In this document: positions 17,611 to 25,282 of the stretch, one piece after another
How the letters are laid out: each line of letters begins with the position of its first letter
Numbering within the stretch: the first letter of the stretch is position 1
Source: Actinomycetes bacterium
GTDB taxonomy: Bacteria > Actinomycetota > Acidimicrobiia > Acidimicrobiales > Bog-793
DNA: 49,435 nucleotides
Reading direction: 5' to 3'
NCBI GenBank assembly: GCA_021809425.1
Contig: JAKBAA010000013.1
Coordinates: forward strand, 1-49,435
Notes under the pieces: model-generated
Databases searched by the model: none
Seen by the model: the letters and a program-made list of their open reading frames with translations, nothing else
What the model was told of the DNA's origin: nothing
Translations under genes and position numbers: made by a program

Positions 17611-18246
17611 ATGGCACTGCAGCTGGGCGACGACGCCCCCGACTTCACGGCCGACTCGACGGAGGGCCCGATCCACCTCTACGAGTACCTCGGCGACAGC
17701 TGGGGCGTGCTGTTCTCGCACCCGGCCGACTTCACGCCGGTGTGCACCACCGAGCTGGGCGAGGTGGCCCGTCTCAAGTCGGAGTTCGACAAGCGCGACA
17801 CCAAGGTCCTCGGACTGTCGGTCGACTCGCTCGAGTCGCACCAGGGATGGACCGGCGACATCAAGGACGCCACCGGCAACACCCTCAACTACCCGCTGCT
17901 CGCCGACCCGGACCGCACGGTGGCCAACGCCTACGGGATGATCCACCCGAACGCCAACAGCACGCTCACCGTCCGCTCGGTGTTCGTGATCGGGCCGGAC
18001 AAGAAGGTCAAGCTGACGATCACCTACCCGGCGAGCACCGGGCGCAACTTCGAGGAGATCCTCCGGGTGATCGACTCGCTCCAGCTGACCTCGAGCTACC
18101 AGGTGGCCACCCCGGTCAACTGGAAGGACGGCGAGGACGTCATCATCACGACCGCCGTGTCCGACGACGATGCCAAGGGCAAGTTCCCGAAGGGCTTCCG
18201 CACGGTCAAGCCGTACCTGCGCCTCACGCCGCAGCCCAACCGCTGA
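17611..18246 (+). CDS. 1-Cys peroxiredoxin (Prx6 family)
   Basis: A 211-residue cytoplasmic thiol peroxidase that would reduce hydrogen peroxide and organic hydroperoxides. The peroxidatic Cys45 lies in the family motif HPADFTPVCTTELG; it is the only Cys in the protein, so there is no resolving Cys. The length and the extended C-terminal domain (SLQLTSSYQVATPVNWKDGEDVII) are typical of Prx6, rather than the 2-Cys AhpC type. The ATG has a GGAGG site seven bases upstream. It is a single-gene unit with a good promoter at 17486-17514 and tandem repeats and a hairpin downstream. The reductant is unknown; mycothiol or thioredoxin would be usual in actinobacteria. Confidence 0.95.
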   Translation: MALQLGDDAPDFTADSTEGPIHLYEYLGDSWGVLFSHPADFTPVCTTELGEVARLKSEFDKRDTKVLGLSVDSLESHQGWTGDIKDATGNTLNYPLLADPDRTVANAYGMIHPNANSTLTVRSVFVIGPDKKVKLTITYPASTGRNFEEILRVIDSLQLTSSYQVATPVNWKDGEDVIITTAVSDDDAKGKFPKGFRTVKPYLRLTPQPNR

Positions 18247-18360
18247 TCGCCACCGCCCGGCGCGCCCGGGTCGGCGGCTGCGGGTGTCCGGCACGACGAC
18301 CACCCGTGACCGCGAACAGGCCGTGACGGGTGACCTGACCGGGGCCCGAGAGGGTGACCC

Positions 18361-18435
18361 GAGGGGCGCCCTGACGGGATGACCTGAGGGGGGCTCTGAC
18401 GGGATGACCTGAGGGGGGCTCTGACGGGATGACCT
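18361..18435 (+). repeat. Tandem direct repeat, 25 bp x 3
   Basis: Three head-to-tail 25-base units (18361, 18386, 18411), the last two identical and the first with two changes, ending GGGATGACCT. A degenerate related unit lies at 18336-18360. No unique spacers, so not CRISPR. The array sits between the peroxiredoxin gene and a hairpin and is not convincingly coding. Confidence 0.85.
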
Positions 18436-18476
18436 GACGACGAGGGTACCGGCCAAGCGAGGCCGGTGCCGTCGTC
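18436..18476 (+). terminator. Hairpin after the repeat array, possible terminator
   Basis: GACGACG-AGG-GTACCGGCC pairs with GGCCGGTGC-CGTCGTC around a short AAGCGA loop, with one mismatch and a small bulge. It would end transcripts from the peroxiredoxin gene; the array and the hairpin are adjacent. Confidence 0.45.
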
Positions 18477-18630
18477 GTGCCCGGCCGCCGTCGCGAGAGC
18501 GGGCGGTCGACGGGCTGGTGGCGCCGCTGCGACCGGCTCGGGGTGCCCGTGGGCGCCCGGTCGGCCGGACCGGGACACCGGCCGTCGGCATGGCGGCCCC
18601 CCATGACCTGGTCGGAGCGGTGACCGGGGT

Positions 18631-18636
18631 TAGCAT
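18631..18636 (+). promoter_or_regulatory. -10 box of a leaderless transcript
   Basis: TAGCAT, then six bases, then GTG 18643. No Shine-Dalgarno sequence. Confidence 0.5.
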
Positions 18637-18642
18637 CGCAAG

Positions 18643-20064
18643 GTGCATGCCGCCGTTCAGGCGGGCTGGCGCCGCGTGTCGACGGCGAGCCCGCTCGCCC
18701 AGGACGCCGCGCTGTATCTGTTGTCGGCCCTGTTCTGCGCCCTCACGGCGGTGGTCGCCCAGTCGTACGACTACCGCCAGTGGGGGCTGATGGCGGCCGT
18801 CGCCTACGGCGTCGCCGGTGCGGCCTGCCTCGCCGGGTGGGGGCGGTGGCGGAACGGCCGGCTGGCCACGGGCGCGGTCGCCGCGCTGCGCCGGGCCCTC
18901 GTGGTCCTGCTGCTCATCTTCGCCGTGCTGCTGCCGCTGGCCCTGCAGCTGACGTCGCGGGCCCAGGGCACGCCCGGCGAGCACGCGCAGCCGGAGGTCG
19001 CCGTGATCGAGCGTGCCGGGGACCGGGCAGTGGCAGGTCAGGACCCATATCTGGCGCACCCGACCCAGGTGGGCGTGCCGCCGACGACCGACCGGCGAAG
19101 CGTCGACGCCAACGCCTTCTTCCCGTACCTTCCCGGGATGGTGCCGTTCGGCATGCTCAACGCGGCGCCGCTGCCGACGCCGCTGCGGGACGCCCGCGTG
19201 GCGCTCGCCGGCTTCACCCTGCTCGTCGGGGTGGGGGCCCTCGTGGTGAGCGGGGCGCCCCTCGGGCGGCAGGGTCGGGCGCTGCAGTTCCTGGTGGTCC
19301 TGCCGACCGGGGCCCTGCCGCTCGTGACCGGCGGCGACGACCTGCCGGTGCTGGCGGTGCTCCTGGTGTCACTCGTGCTGGCCCAACGACGACGGCCCGT
19401 GGCGGCGGGCCTCGCGATGGGGTTCGCCGCCACGCTCAAGTTCACGGCGTGGCCGCTGCTCGTGCTGCTGCCGTTCACCGTGCGCGACCGTGACGAGCGT
19501 CCGGCGCCGTGGCGCTACCTGGCGGCGGTGGCCGCCGTGGCCGTCCCGGTCGTGCTCGCTGGCTACCTGGCCTCCCCGGCGGCGTTCGTCCAGAACGTCA
19601 TCCGGTTCCCGCTTGGGCTGACCAGGGTCCGCTCGCCTGCCGCCAGCCCGCTGCTTGGCCAGGTGCTCGTGCACCTCTTCGTTGCCCACAAGCTGCTGGT
19701 CACCGCCGTGCTGCTCGTGGTCGGCGCCGTCACGGTGCTCGTGGTGTTCGTCCGCACCCGCCCGAGCACGCCGGCCGCAGCGGCGAGGTTCGCGGCGTTC
19801 GCCATGGCGCTCGCCACGCTGCTGGCACCGGCCACCCGCTTCGGGTACCTGATCTACCCGGTCAACCTCGTCGTGTGGGCGTTCCTGCTCGATGCCGTGC
19901 CGACCACCGGCCGGCGCCGGCGGGCGGGGACCGGTCAGTCGGCGTCGTTGCGCTCGAACACGCGCAGCGACACCGTGCTGGTCGGGGCGCTCTGCGACCC
20001 GCCCGAGAGCGCTGGGGTGATCGAAGGCGTGGCCGAGTCGATGCGTACCTCGACGTCCCAGTAG
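18643..20064 (+). CDS. Multispanning membrane protein, GT87/DUF2029-like glycosyltransferase
   Basis: 473 residues with about ten membrane helices. The first extracytoplasmic loop contains ERAGDRAVAGQDPYLAHP, the Asp ... Gly-x-Asp-Pro-Tyr arrangement seen in GT-C polyprenyl-phosphate-mannose-dependent mannosyltransferases of actinobacteria (GT87/DUF2029 type). GTG 18643 is the likely start, six bases after a -10-like TAGCAT. The last 43 codons, after LLDAVPTTGRRRR, are hydrophilic and overlap the 3' end of the convergent gene at 19935-20064, so the natural protein may originally have ended near residue 430. It would decorate a lipid-linked or cell-wall glycan outside the membrane; acceptor unknown. 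Confidence 0.75.
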   Translation: MHAAVQAGWRRVSTASPLAQDAALYLLSALFCALTAVVAQSYDYRQWGLMAAVAYGVAGAACLAGWGRWRNGRLATGAVAALRRALVVLLLIFAVLLPLALQLTSRAQGTPGEHAQPEVAVIERAGDRAVAGQDPYLAHPTQVGVPPTTDRRSVDANAFFPYLPGMVPFGMLNAAPLPTPLRDARVALAGFTLLVGVGALVVSGAPLGRQGRALQFLVVLPTGALPLVTGGDDLPVLAVLLVSLVLAQRRRPVAAGLAMGFAATLKFTAWPLLVLLPFTVRDRDERPAPWRYLAAVAAVAVPVVLAGYLASPAAFVQNVIRFPLGLTRVRSPAASPLLGQVLVHLFVAHKLLVTAVLLVVGAVTVLVVFVRTRPSTPAAAARFAAFAMALATLLAPATRFGYLIYPVNLVVWAFLLDAVPTTGRRRRAGTGQSASLRSNTRSDTVLVGALCDPPESAGVIEGVAESMRTSTSQ

Positions 20065-20765
20065 AAGCCGTCCGAGCTGCCCTTCTGGGCATAGATGGCC
20101 GTGCCGTTGCCCGGCCCGGCGGTGGCGTCGACTGCCAGGATCTGCCAGCCGGCGTGGCGGAGCTCGGCACGGTAGAACGTGATCACCTGCGACGGGCGGG
20201 CAGGCGCGGCGAGCGTCACGCTGCAGTCGTACAGCGACACCGGCGTTCCGCAGTCCGACCTGGTGCGCCGCGTGCCCGCAGGCACCACGATCGCCCCGGC
20301 GATGTCGTTCGGCGGCTCCCCGCCGCGCACCACCGAGCGCAGGACGCCGCTCGCCGGCACGGCCGCAAGGCTGACGCCCCGTAGGTGGGTGGCCGTGCGG
20401 GGGAGCGCCTGCGAGCCAGGCCCCCCTCCCAGGGCGGCGAGGGCGAACCCCCCGCCCGCCACCACGGCGACGATCCCGACCACGATCAGGGCTGGGCCGT
20501 TGCGAATCGTCCGGAGCCCTGGTGGGAGACCCTGGGCGGCGCTGTCGCCCACCGGCCCGTCGCCCACCGGCCCGTCGCCCACCGGCCCGTCGCCCACCGG
20601 CCCGTCGCCCACCGGCCCGTCGCCCACCGGCCCGTCGCCCACCGGCCCGTCGCCCACCGGCCCGTCGCCCACCGGCCCGTCGTCTGCAGCGGGCAGCCCG
20701 TCGGCGGGTGCCGGTCCGTCCGTTGGCGCTCCGGCCGGGACGTCGGCGCCGGTCCTGGCGGTCAC
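19935..20765 (-). CDS. Membrane-anchored protein with a DGPVG repeat domain
   Basis: 276 residues with no named family. Residues 1-28 are Pro/Ala-rich, then nine perfect DGPVG pentapeptides form an acidic, flexible linker (about 29-73). One membrane helix follows (ALIVVGIVAVVAGGGFALAAL), and the C-terminal 150 residues lie on the other side, with a Cys pair (SDCGTPVSLYDC) that could form a disulfide outside the cell. By the positive-inside rule the repeat should be cytoplasmic. Its 3' end overlaps the convergent glycosyltransferase gene. The repeat is encoded by identical 15-base units, so unit number probably varies between strains. Confidence 0.7.
   Translation of the reverse strand: MTARTGADVPAGAPTDGPAPADGLPAADDGPVGDGPVGDGPVGDGPVGDGPVGDGPVGDGPVGDGPVGDGPVGDSAAQGLPPGLRTIRNGPALIVVGIVAVVAGGGFALAALGGGPGSQALPRTATHLRGVSLAAVPASGVLRSVVRGGEPPNDIAGAIVVPAGTRRTRSDCGTPVSLYDCSVTLAAPARPSQVITFYRAELRHAGWQILAVDATAGPGNGTAIYAQKGSSDGFYWDVEVRIDSATPSITPALSGGSQSAPTSTVSLRVFERNDAD
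20546..20680 (+). repeat. Perfect in-frame tandem repeat, 15 bp x 9
   Basis: Nine identical copies of CGCCCACCGGCCCGT, 135 bases in all. On the minus strand they encode nine DGPVG units in the anchored protein at 19935-20765. Identity at every third base indicates recent expansion by slippage or recombination. Confidence 0.97.
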
Positions 20766-20826
20766 GGGGCCAAGGGTACCGGGTGGCCGGGGAGCCGCCT
20801 GGGCGGCCGGCGACTGGCGCCCGAGA

Positions 20827-22107
20827 CTAGGGGTTGAGCGCCGGCTCGGGTGGCTCGGTGACCCGGATGCTCCGTAGCGGGACCGCCACCGCTACGAGGG
20901 CCACCAACTGCAGGGCGCCTGCCACGGCGAACGTCGTTCGTGTGCCGTAGGCGACGGCCAGCGCGCCCCCGCACAGGGAGCCGAGCGGGGTCGCGCCGAC
21001 GACGAACATGCGGAAGGCGTTGCTCACCACGCCGAAGCGCTCCGCAGGGATGATCCGGTAGCGGGCGGCGGTGCTGGCAACGTTCCCGATGGCGACAGCC
21101 ACCGCCTCGATCCCGAGCGCAACGACAGCGACCACGCGATCGGACGTCGACCCGAGGGCGAGGTAGCCGCTTGCCGCAAGGCAACCCGCCGTCACGATCG
21201 TCAGGTAGGGCCCGAGAACCGAATGCAGCTTTGCGGCCCCGAGGCTTCCCGCGACATTGCCCATGGCAGCGAGGGCGAGGAAGAGCCCATAGCCGGTCGC
21301 ATCGAGGTGCAGCTGACGCGTGGCGTAGACGACGAGCACGCCGAACACGACGGCTTGGCAGAATGCCAGGCTCGCTACGCAGCTGACCAGCGCTTTCAGC
21401 GCTCGGCTGCCGGCGAACCATCCGAGGCCGCCCCGTAGCTCGCCCCGGGCGCTCTCTCGCTCTTCCGTCCGAGCCCGGGCAGCTCCACCGTCGGTGCGCT
21501 CGGCATCGGACACCGCTCCACGGAGGAGGCCGGCAGAGGCGACGTAGGAGAGCGCGTCGGCCACGAACGGGATCGAGCGCGCCACGCTGAACAGCCAGCC
21601 CCCGAGGGCGGGCCCCGCGAAGGTGAGCGTCGCCGACTGGGCTGCGGTGAGTCGTCCGGCGGCCCGAACCATCGTCTGACCTGCGGAGGCGCGGGGGACG
21701 ACCGATCGCGAGGTGGCGTAGACCAGGGTGTCGCCGACGCCGATGAGGACGGCCGCCACGTAGAGCTCCGGGAGGCTCGAACGCCGGAGCGCAGCGAGGA
21801 CGGCAACGACGGCGACGACGACCGCCCGCCCCGTCTCGACGAGCACGACGAGGCGGCGCCGGTTGACCCGGTCGATGAGGACGCCGGCAGGGAGACCGAC
21901 CACGAGCCACGGCAGCTGGGTCGCAGCGCTGAGCGCGGCGATGAGCAGGGCGCTCTTGGTCAGCCGCAACGCCAGTAGCGGCAGCGCGACCGCGACGAGC
22001 CCGTCGCCGAGCGAGGAGACGGCGGTCGCCGCGACGAGCTTGCGCAGCGCGGCGACGCCGTGCGCTCGATGCCGGCGCCGGTGCGGTTGCTCAGGGTCTC
22101 CGCTCAA
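20827..22107 (-). CDS. MFS transporter, probable exporter (EntS/MFS_3-like)
   Basis: 426 residues with twelve predicted membrane helices. The start region VSSLGDGLVAVALPLLAL and the loop PAGVLIDRVNRRRLVVLVE are typical of the DHA3/MFS_3 group that exports drugs or siderophores. The central loop (about residues 190-215) is charged. The likely start is TTG 22107; no ATG or GTG fits better. Codon use is less GC-biased than in neighbouring genes, as also in the region upstream. It lies divergent from the GGDEF-EAL gene, with a perfect hairpin 30-64 bases upstream of the start. Substrate unknown. Confidence 0.85.
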   Translation of the reverse strand: MSGDPEQPHRRRHRAHGVAALRKLVAATAVSSLGDGLVAVALPLLALRLTKSALLIAALSAATQLPWLVVGLPAGVLIDRVNRRRLVVLVETGRAVVVAVVAVLAALRRSSLPELYVAAVLIGVGDTLVYATSRSVVPRASAGQTMVRAAGRLTAAQSATLTFAGPALGGWLFSVARSIPFVADALSYVASAGLLRGAVSDAERTDGGAARARTEERESARGELRGGLGWFAGSRALKALVSCVASLAFCQAVVFGVLVVYATRQLHLDATGYGLFLALAAMGNVAGSLGAAKLHSVLGPYLTIVTAGCLAASGYLALGSTSDRVVAVVALGIEAVAVAIGNVASTAARYRIIPAERFGVVSNAFRMFVVGATPLGSLCGGALAVAYGTRTTFAVAGALQLVALVAVAVPLRSIRVTEPPEPALNP

Positions 22108-22136
22108 GGATCAGGGCCTTCGTGTCGTTGGAATGA

Positions 22137-22171
22137 ACACGGCCGGCCAGAAAGACGCTGGCCGGCCGTGT
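22137..22171 (-). repeat. Perfect 14-bp hairpin in the MFS gene leader
   Basis: ACACGGCCGGCCAG pairs exactly with CTGGCCGGCCGTGT around a seven-base loop. Read on the minus strand it is followed by TTCATTCC and then the MFS start. It may be an attenuator or a bidirectional terminator. Confidence 0.6.
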
Positions 22172-22620
22172 CGTAGATGGAAAGGGGGACGCCCCATTAG
22201 CACCGCTCATACCTCATGGACGACGCGTGGAGTGTCCCGTTACAGGTGTGCTATTGCCTCTGGCAAGGCTGAAGCTCACTCCCACCTCATGCGCGCTCAC
22301 CTCCCTTCGGCTCTCGACAGCTGCGAATGCTTCGGGACCTGGGGGGGTGGGCCGCAATGGGACGTCGAACGCCGACGCTCGAAGGATGGTGCCCGCGCCT
22401 GGGGGAGCGCTGTCGTAGTCAAGGGCAGCGTGGACACCGCAGACGCCCTTTCCAACTCATCGGCAACCCTCCAGCAGGTTCTCGGCGTGACGCAGCGCGC
22501 ACTAATCCAACCTGCCGCGTCCTTGGGCGCGCAAGGAATCGCAACTATGGAACCACATGCTCCTCATGGGTCACAAGACCCACATTGGTCACAGCGGCCA
22601 CTCTGCTCACGGAGAGTGCG
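22172..22620 (+). other. Intergenic region between divergent genes, lower GC, no gene seen
   Basis: About 450 bases clearly less GC-rich than the rest of the window. Frames are open but lack codon bias, hydrophobic patterns or recognisable motifs. It must hold the promoters of the MFS and GGDEF-EAL genes; a small palindrome GGGTC-ACAA-GACCC lies near 22568-22581. A degraded mobile-element remnant or a leader RNA is possible, but I cannot name either. Confidence 0.5.
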
Positions 22621-25236
22621 GTGCTCGCCCGTCTGAGAGTTTCTCGACCACGCGACGCGGCCGTGCCTCGAGCATGGGCCGTCTGGCTCCTCAGCGCGCT
22701 TTGCGCCGCGGGTGCATTGGCAGGCGTGCTCGGGCGACTGACTTCGCTCCCAGCGCCGGCAGCTCCCTTCCACATTTCGTGGCCAGTAATTGCACTCGCC
22801 TTTGGCTTGGCCCACCTGGTAAATATTCGATTCGAGCTACGGGGTACGGACTACTCGATCGAGCTGGCGAATGCCGCGCTGTTGCCGGCGGTTGTGTTCT
22901 GTTCGTCCTCGTGGGTGCTGCTCGCTGTGGTGGTCGGAACCCTTTTGCACTCCGTGTATGTTCCCCGGGCCATCATCAAGTCGATCTTCAATCTCACCTT
23001 GAGCGCCGCCGCCTCGGTAGCTGGGATTCTGGTCTTCTATTGGCTCCTTGGTGGGGCAACACCGGTATCTTGGCGAGGGGCGCTTGCCGGCGCCGCTGCG
23101 GTAGTCGCGACCGAGGTCGTGTCAGATCTAGGTGTCCTGGCCGTTGTTCGGATAGTCGACGTTCGCTCTGCTAGCTCCGGCGCTCGAAATCGAGCCCCAA
23201 AGGCTGCCGTGTTCTTTAGCGCAATCGTGAAAGTTGCGCTTGCGCTCGGTGCGGTGCGCGTCCTTTGGCTGAGCAAGACCGCAGGACTCGCGTTTGTGGT
23301 CCTTGGATCCGGCCTAGCGGTCCAATTCGCTGTCCACGAGCGGCTGCGTGGCCGGCACAACCGGCTCCGCCAGCTGTACGAGTTCGAGCGGTCCCTGGCG
23401 AGCCTGGTGGAGGCCGACCAGGTGATCGGGGCGGTCCTGACGGAAGCGTTGCGCCTGCTCAACGCCGGTGTGGCCCAGCTGGTGCTGCTGGACCGGGCGG
23501 ACGGGAGCGACGGGGTGACCTACACGCTCCGGTCGGGAGCGACGAGCACGACGAACGAGCGGGGGGCGCACCCGTTGGTGGCCCGGTTCTGCCCGGACGT
23601 GACCGAGATGCTGGTGCCGAAGGACGTGAAGGACGCCGAGTTGCGGGGCGCCCTGCTGTCGTGCGGGTTCCGGGACGCCATGGTGCTGGCGATCGAGGCG
23701 GACGAGGACACCGTTCCGGCGTTCCTGGTGATCGCCAACCGGCTGGGTGGCCAGACGGTGACGTTCGGTGCCTCGGACATCCCGATGGCCGAGACGCTGA
23801 TCGCCCCGGCGGCGATGGCGCTGCGGTCGAGCAAGCTGCTGGCCAAGCTGCGCGAGGAGATCGCCTCGAAGGAGCACGAGGCCACGCACGACCCGCTGAC
23901 CGGGCTGGCCAACCGGATCCTGCTGAACCGTGAGCTGGAGCAGGCGCTGGCCCATCGGTCGACGGGGTCGCTCGTCGGGGTGATGGTCATCGACATGGAC
24001 GACTTCAAGGGGGTGAACGACGGGTTCGGGCACGAGGTCGGCGACGCCTTCCTGCAGGTGGTGGCCGAGCGGCTGGCCGGGGCGGTAGGGCACCGTGGCC
24101 ACGTGGGGCGGCTGGGCGGCGACGAGTTCGCCGTCGTCGTGCCGTACGCCCGGCACCCGGCCGAGATCGCCTCGCTCGCCGCCGACCTGGACATCGCCGT
24201 CCGGGCGGCAGCCGAGGCGGGCGGGGCGACGGTCGAGCGGCGGGCGAGCATCGGGGTGAGCATCGCCCCCCAGCACGGCAACGACCGGTCGGCGCTGCTG
24301 CGGGCGGCAGACCTGTCGATGTACCTGGCCAAGCAGCGGGGCGGGGGGGTCACGGTGTACAGCCCGCAGCACGACGGGGAGCTGGACCGCCCGTCGCTGC
24401 TGGCGGCGCTGCGCGAGGCGATCGCAAGCTCCAGCCTGGACCTGGCCTACCAGCCGAAGGTGGCCCTGGCGACCGGCAAGGTGGTCGGGGTGGAGGCGCT
24501 GCTCCGGTGGACCCATCCGGTGCTCGGGCCGATCCCGCCGGACCGGTTCATCCCGGAGGCGGAGAGCTCGGGGCTGATCCGACCGCTCACCCGGTGGGTG
24601 CTGGCGACGGCGATCGCCCAGTGCTCGATGTGGCACCAGGAGGGGCTCGACCTGCACATCGCCGTGAACCTGTCGCCGGCGCAGATGGACGACGAGGAGG
24701 TGGTCACCCAGGTGCGCCAGCTGCTCGAGGCGCACCGGCTGCCGCCCAGCTCGCTGGTGCTCGAGATCACCGAGTCGGGCGCCGTCGAGGACTACCCGGG
24801 CGACCACGTCAACGTGCTGGGGCCGCTGGCCGAGATGGGGGTCCAGCTGTCGATCGACGACTTCGGCGTGGGCACCTCGTCGCTGTCGCGCATCAAGCAC
24901 CTGCCGGTGAGCGAGATCAAGATCGACAAGTCGTTCATCACCGAGCTGCGGCCGGAGTCGGTCGACGGGGCGATCGTGGCGTCGACCATCGGGCTTGCCC
25001 ACCAGCTCGGCCTGTCGGTAGTGGCCGAGGGGGTCGAGAACGACGTCACGTTCCAGCGGCTGGCCGAGATGGGCTGCGACGTGGCCCAGGGCTACCTGAT
25101 GAGCATCCCGCTGCGCGCCGACGACCTGACGGCGTGGCTGCGCCACTCGACCGAGCCGTCGGCGGTGGGCCGGCGGTGGGGCACCCCCGGGAGCGGCCAC
25201 GTGCTGCCGAAGTCCCGCCACGCCACGGCCGGCTGA
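22621..25236 (+). CDS. Membrane-anchored GGDEF-EAL c-di-GMP enzyme
   Basis: GTG 22621 with a GGAG site seven bases upstream gives 871 residues; longer upstream frames lack coding character. Residues 1-235 hold about seven or eight membrane helices (a MASE-like sensor), then a linker and a GAF-like domain to about 400. The GGDEF domain follows (NRILLNRELEQAL ... RLGGDEFAVV, motif at 499-503), and then the EAL domain (VEALLRW, EAL at 625-627). The cyclase active site is intact. The RxxD inhibition site before GGDEF appears lost (GHRG instead). The EAL catalytic set also appears complete (NLSPAQM, EITESG, IDDFGVG, KIDKSF, VVAEGVEN, AQGY). It may thus make and degrade c-di-GMP. Base composition changes sharply near 23335, between the membrane part and the soluble part. 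Confidence 0.92.
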   Translation: MLARLRVSRPRDAAVPRAWAVWLLSALCAAGALAGVLGRLTSLPAPAAPFHISWPVIALAFGLAHLVNIRFELRGTDYSIELANAALLPAVVFCSSSWVLLAVVVGTLLHSVYVPRAIIKSIFNLTLSAAASVAGILVFYWLLGGATPVSWRGALAGAAAVVATEVVSDLGVLAVVRIVDVRSASSGARNRAPKAAVFFSAIVKVALALGAVRVLWLSKTAGLAFVVLGSGLAVQFAVHERLRGRHNRLRQLYEFERSLASLVEADQVIGAVLTEALRLLNAGVAQLVLLDRADGSDGVTYTLRSGATSTTNERGAHPLVARFCPDVTEMLVPKDVKDAELRGALLSCGFRDAMVLAIEADEDTVPAFLVIANRLGGQTVTFGASDIPMAETLIAPAAMALRSSKLLAKLREEIASKEHEATHDPLTGLANRILLNRELEQALAHRSTGSLVGVMVIDMDDFKGVNDGFGHEVGDAFLQVVAERLAGAVGHRGHVGRLGGDEFAVVVPYARHPAEIASLAADLDIAVRAAAEAGGATVERRASIGVSIAPQHGNDRSALLRAADLSMYLAKQRGGGVTVYSPQHDGELDRPSLLAALREAIASSSLDLAYQPKVALATGKVVGVEALLRWTHPVLGPIPPDRFIPEAESSGLIRPLTRWVLATAIAQCSMWHQEGLDLHIAVNLSPAQMDDEEVVTQVRQLLEAHRLPPSSLVLEITESGAVEDYPGDHVNVLGPLAEMGVQLSIDDFGVGTSSLSRIKHLPVSEIKIDKSFITELRPESVDGAIVASTIGLAHQLGLSVVAEGVENDVTFQRLAEMGCDVAQGYLMSIPLRADDLTAWLRHSTEPSAVGRRWGTPGSGHVLPKSRHATAG

Positions 25237-25271
25237 CGCCGCCGCCGGCTGGCCCGAAGCTCCACCGGCGG

Positions 25272-25277
25272 TAGCCT
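25272..25277 (+). promoter_or_regulatory. -10 box of a leaderless transcript (rel)
   Basis: TAGCCT followed by five bases and ATG 25283; no Shine-Dalgarno sequence. Confidence 0.5.
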
Positions 25278-25282
25278 GGGAC

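Noticed and set aside
18361-18435. Possible CRISPR array
   Set aside because: Repeats are head to tail without spacers, and no cas genes are present.
22327-22620. Longer N-terminus for the GGDEF-EAL protein
   Set aside because: The extra 98 codons are Arg-rich and low in coding character, with no ribosome-binding site; GTG 22621 has one.
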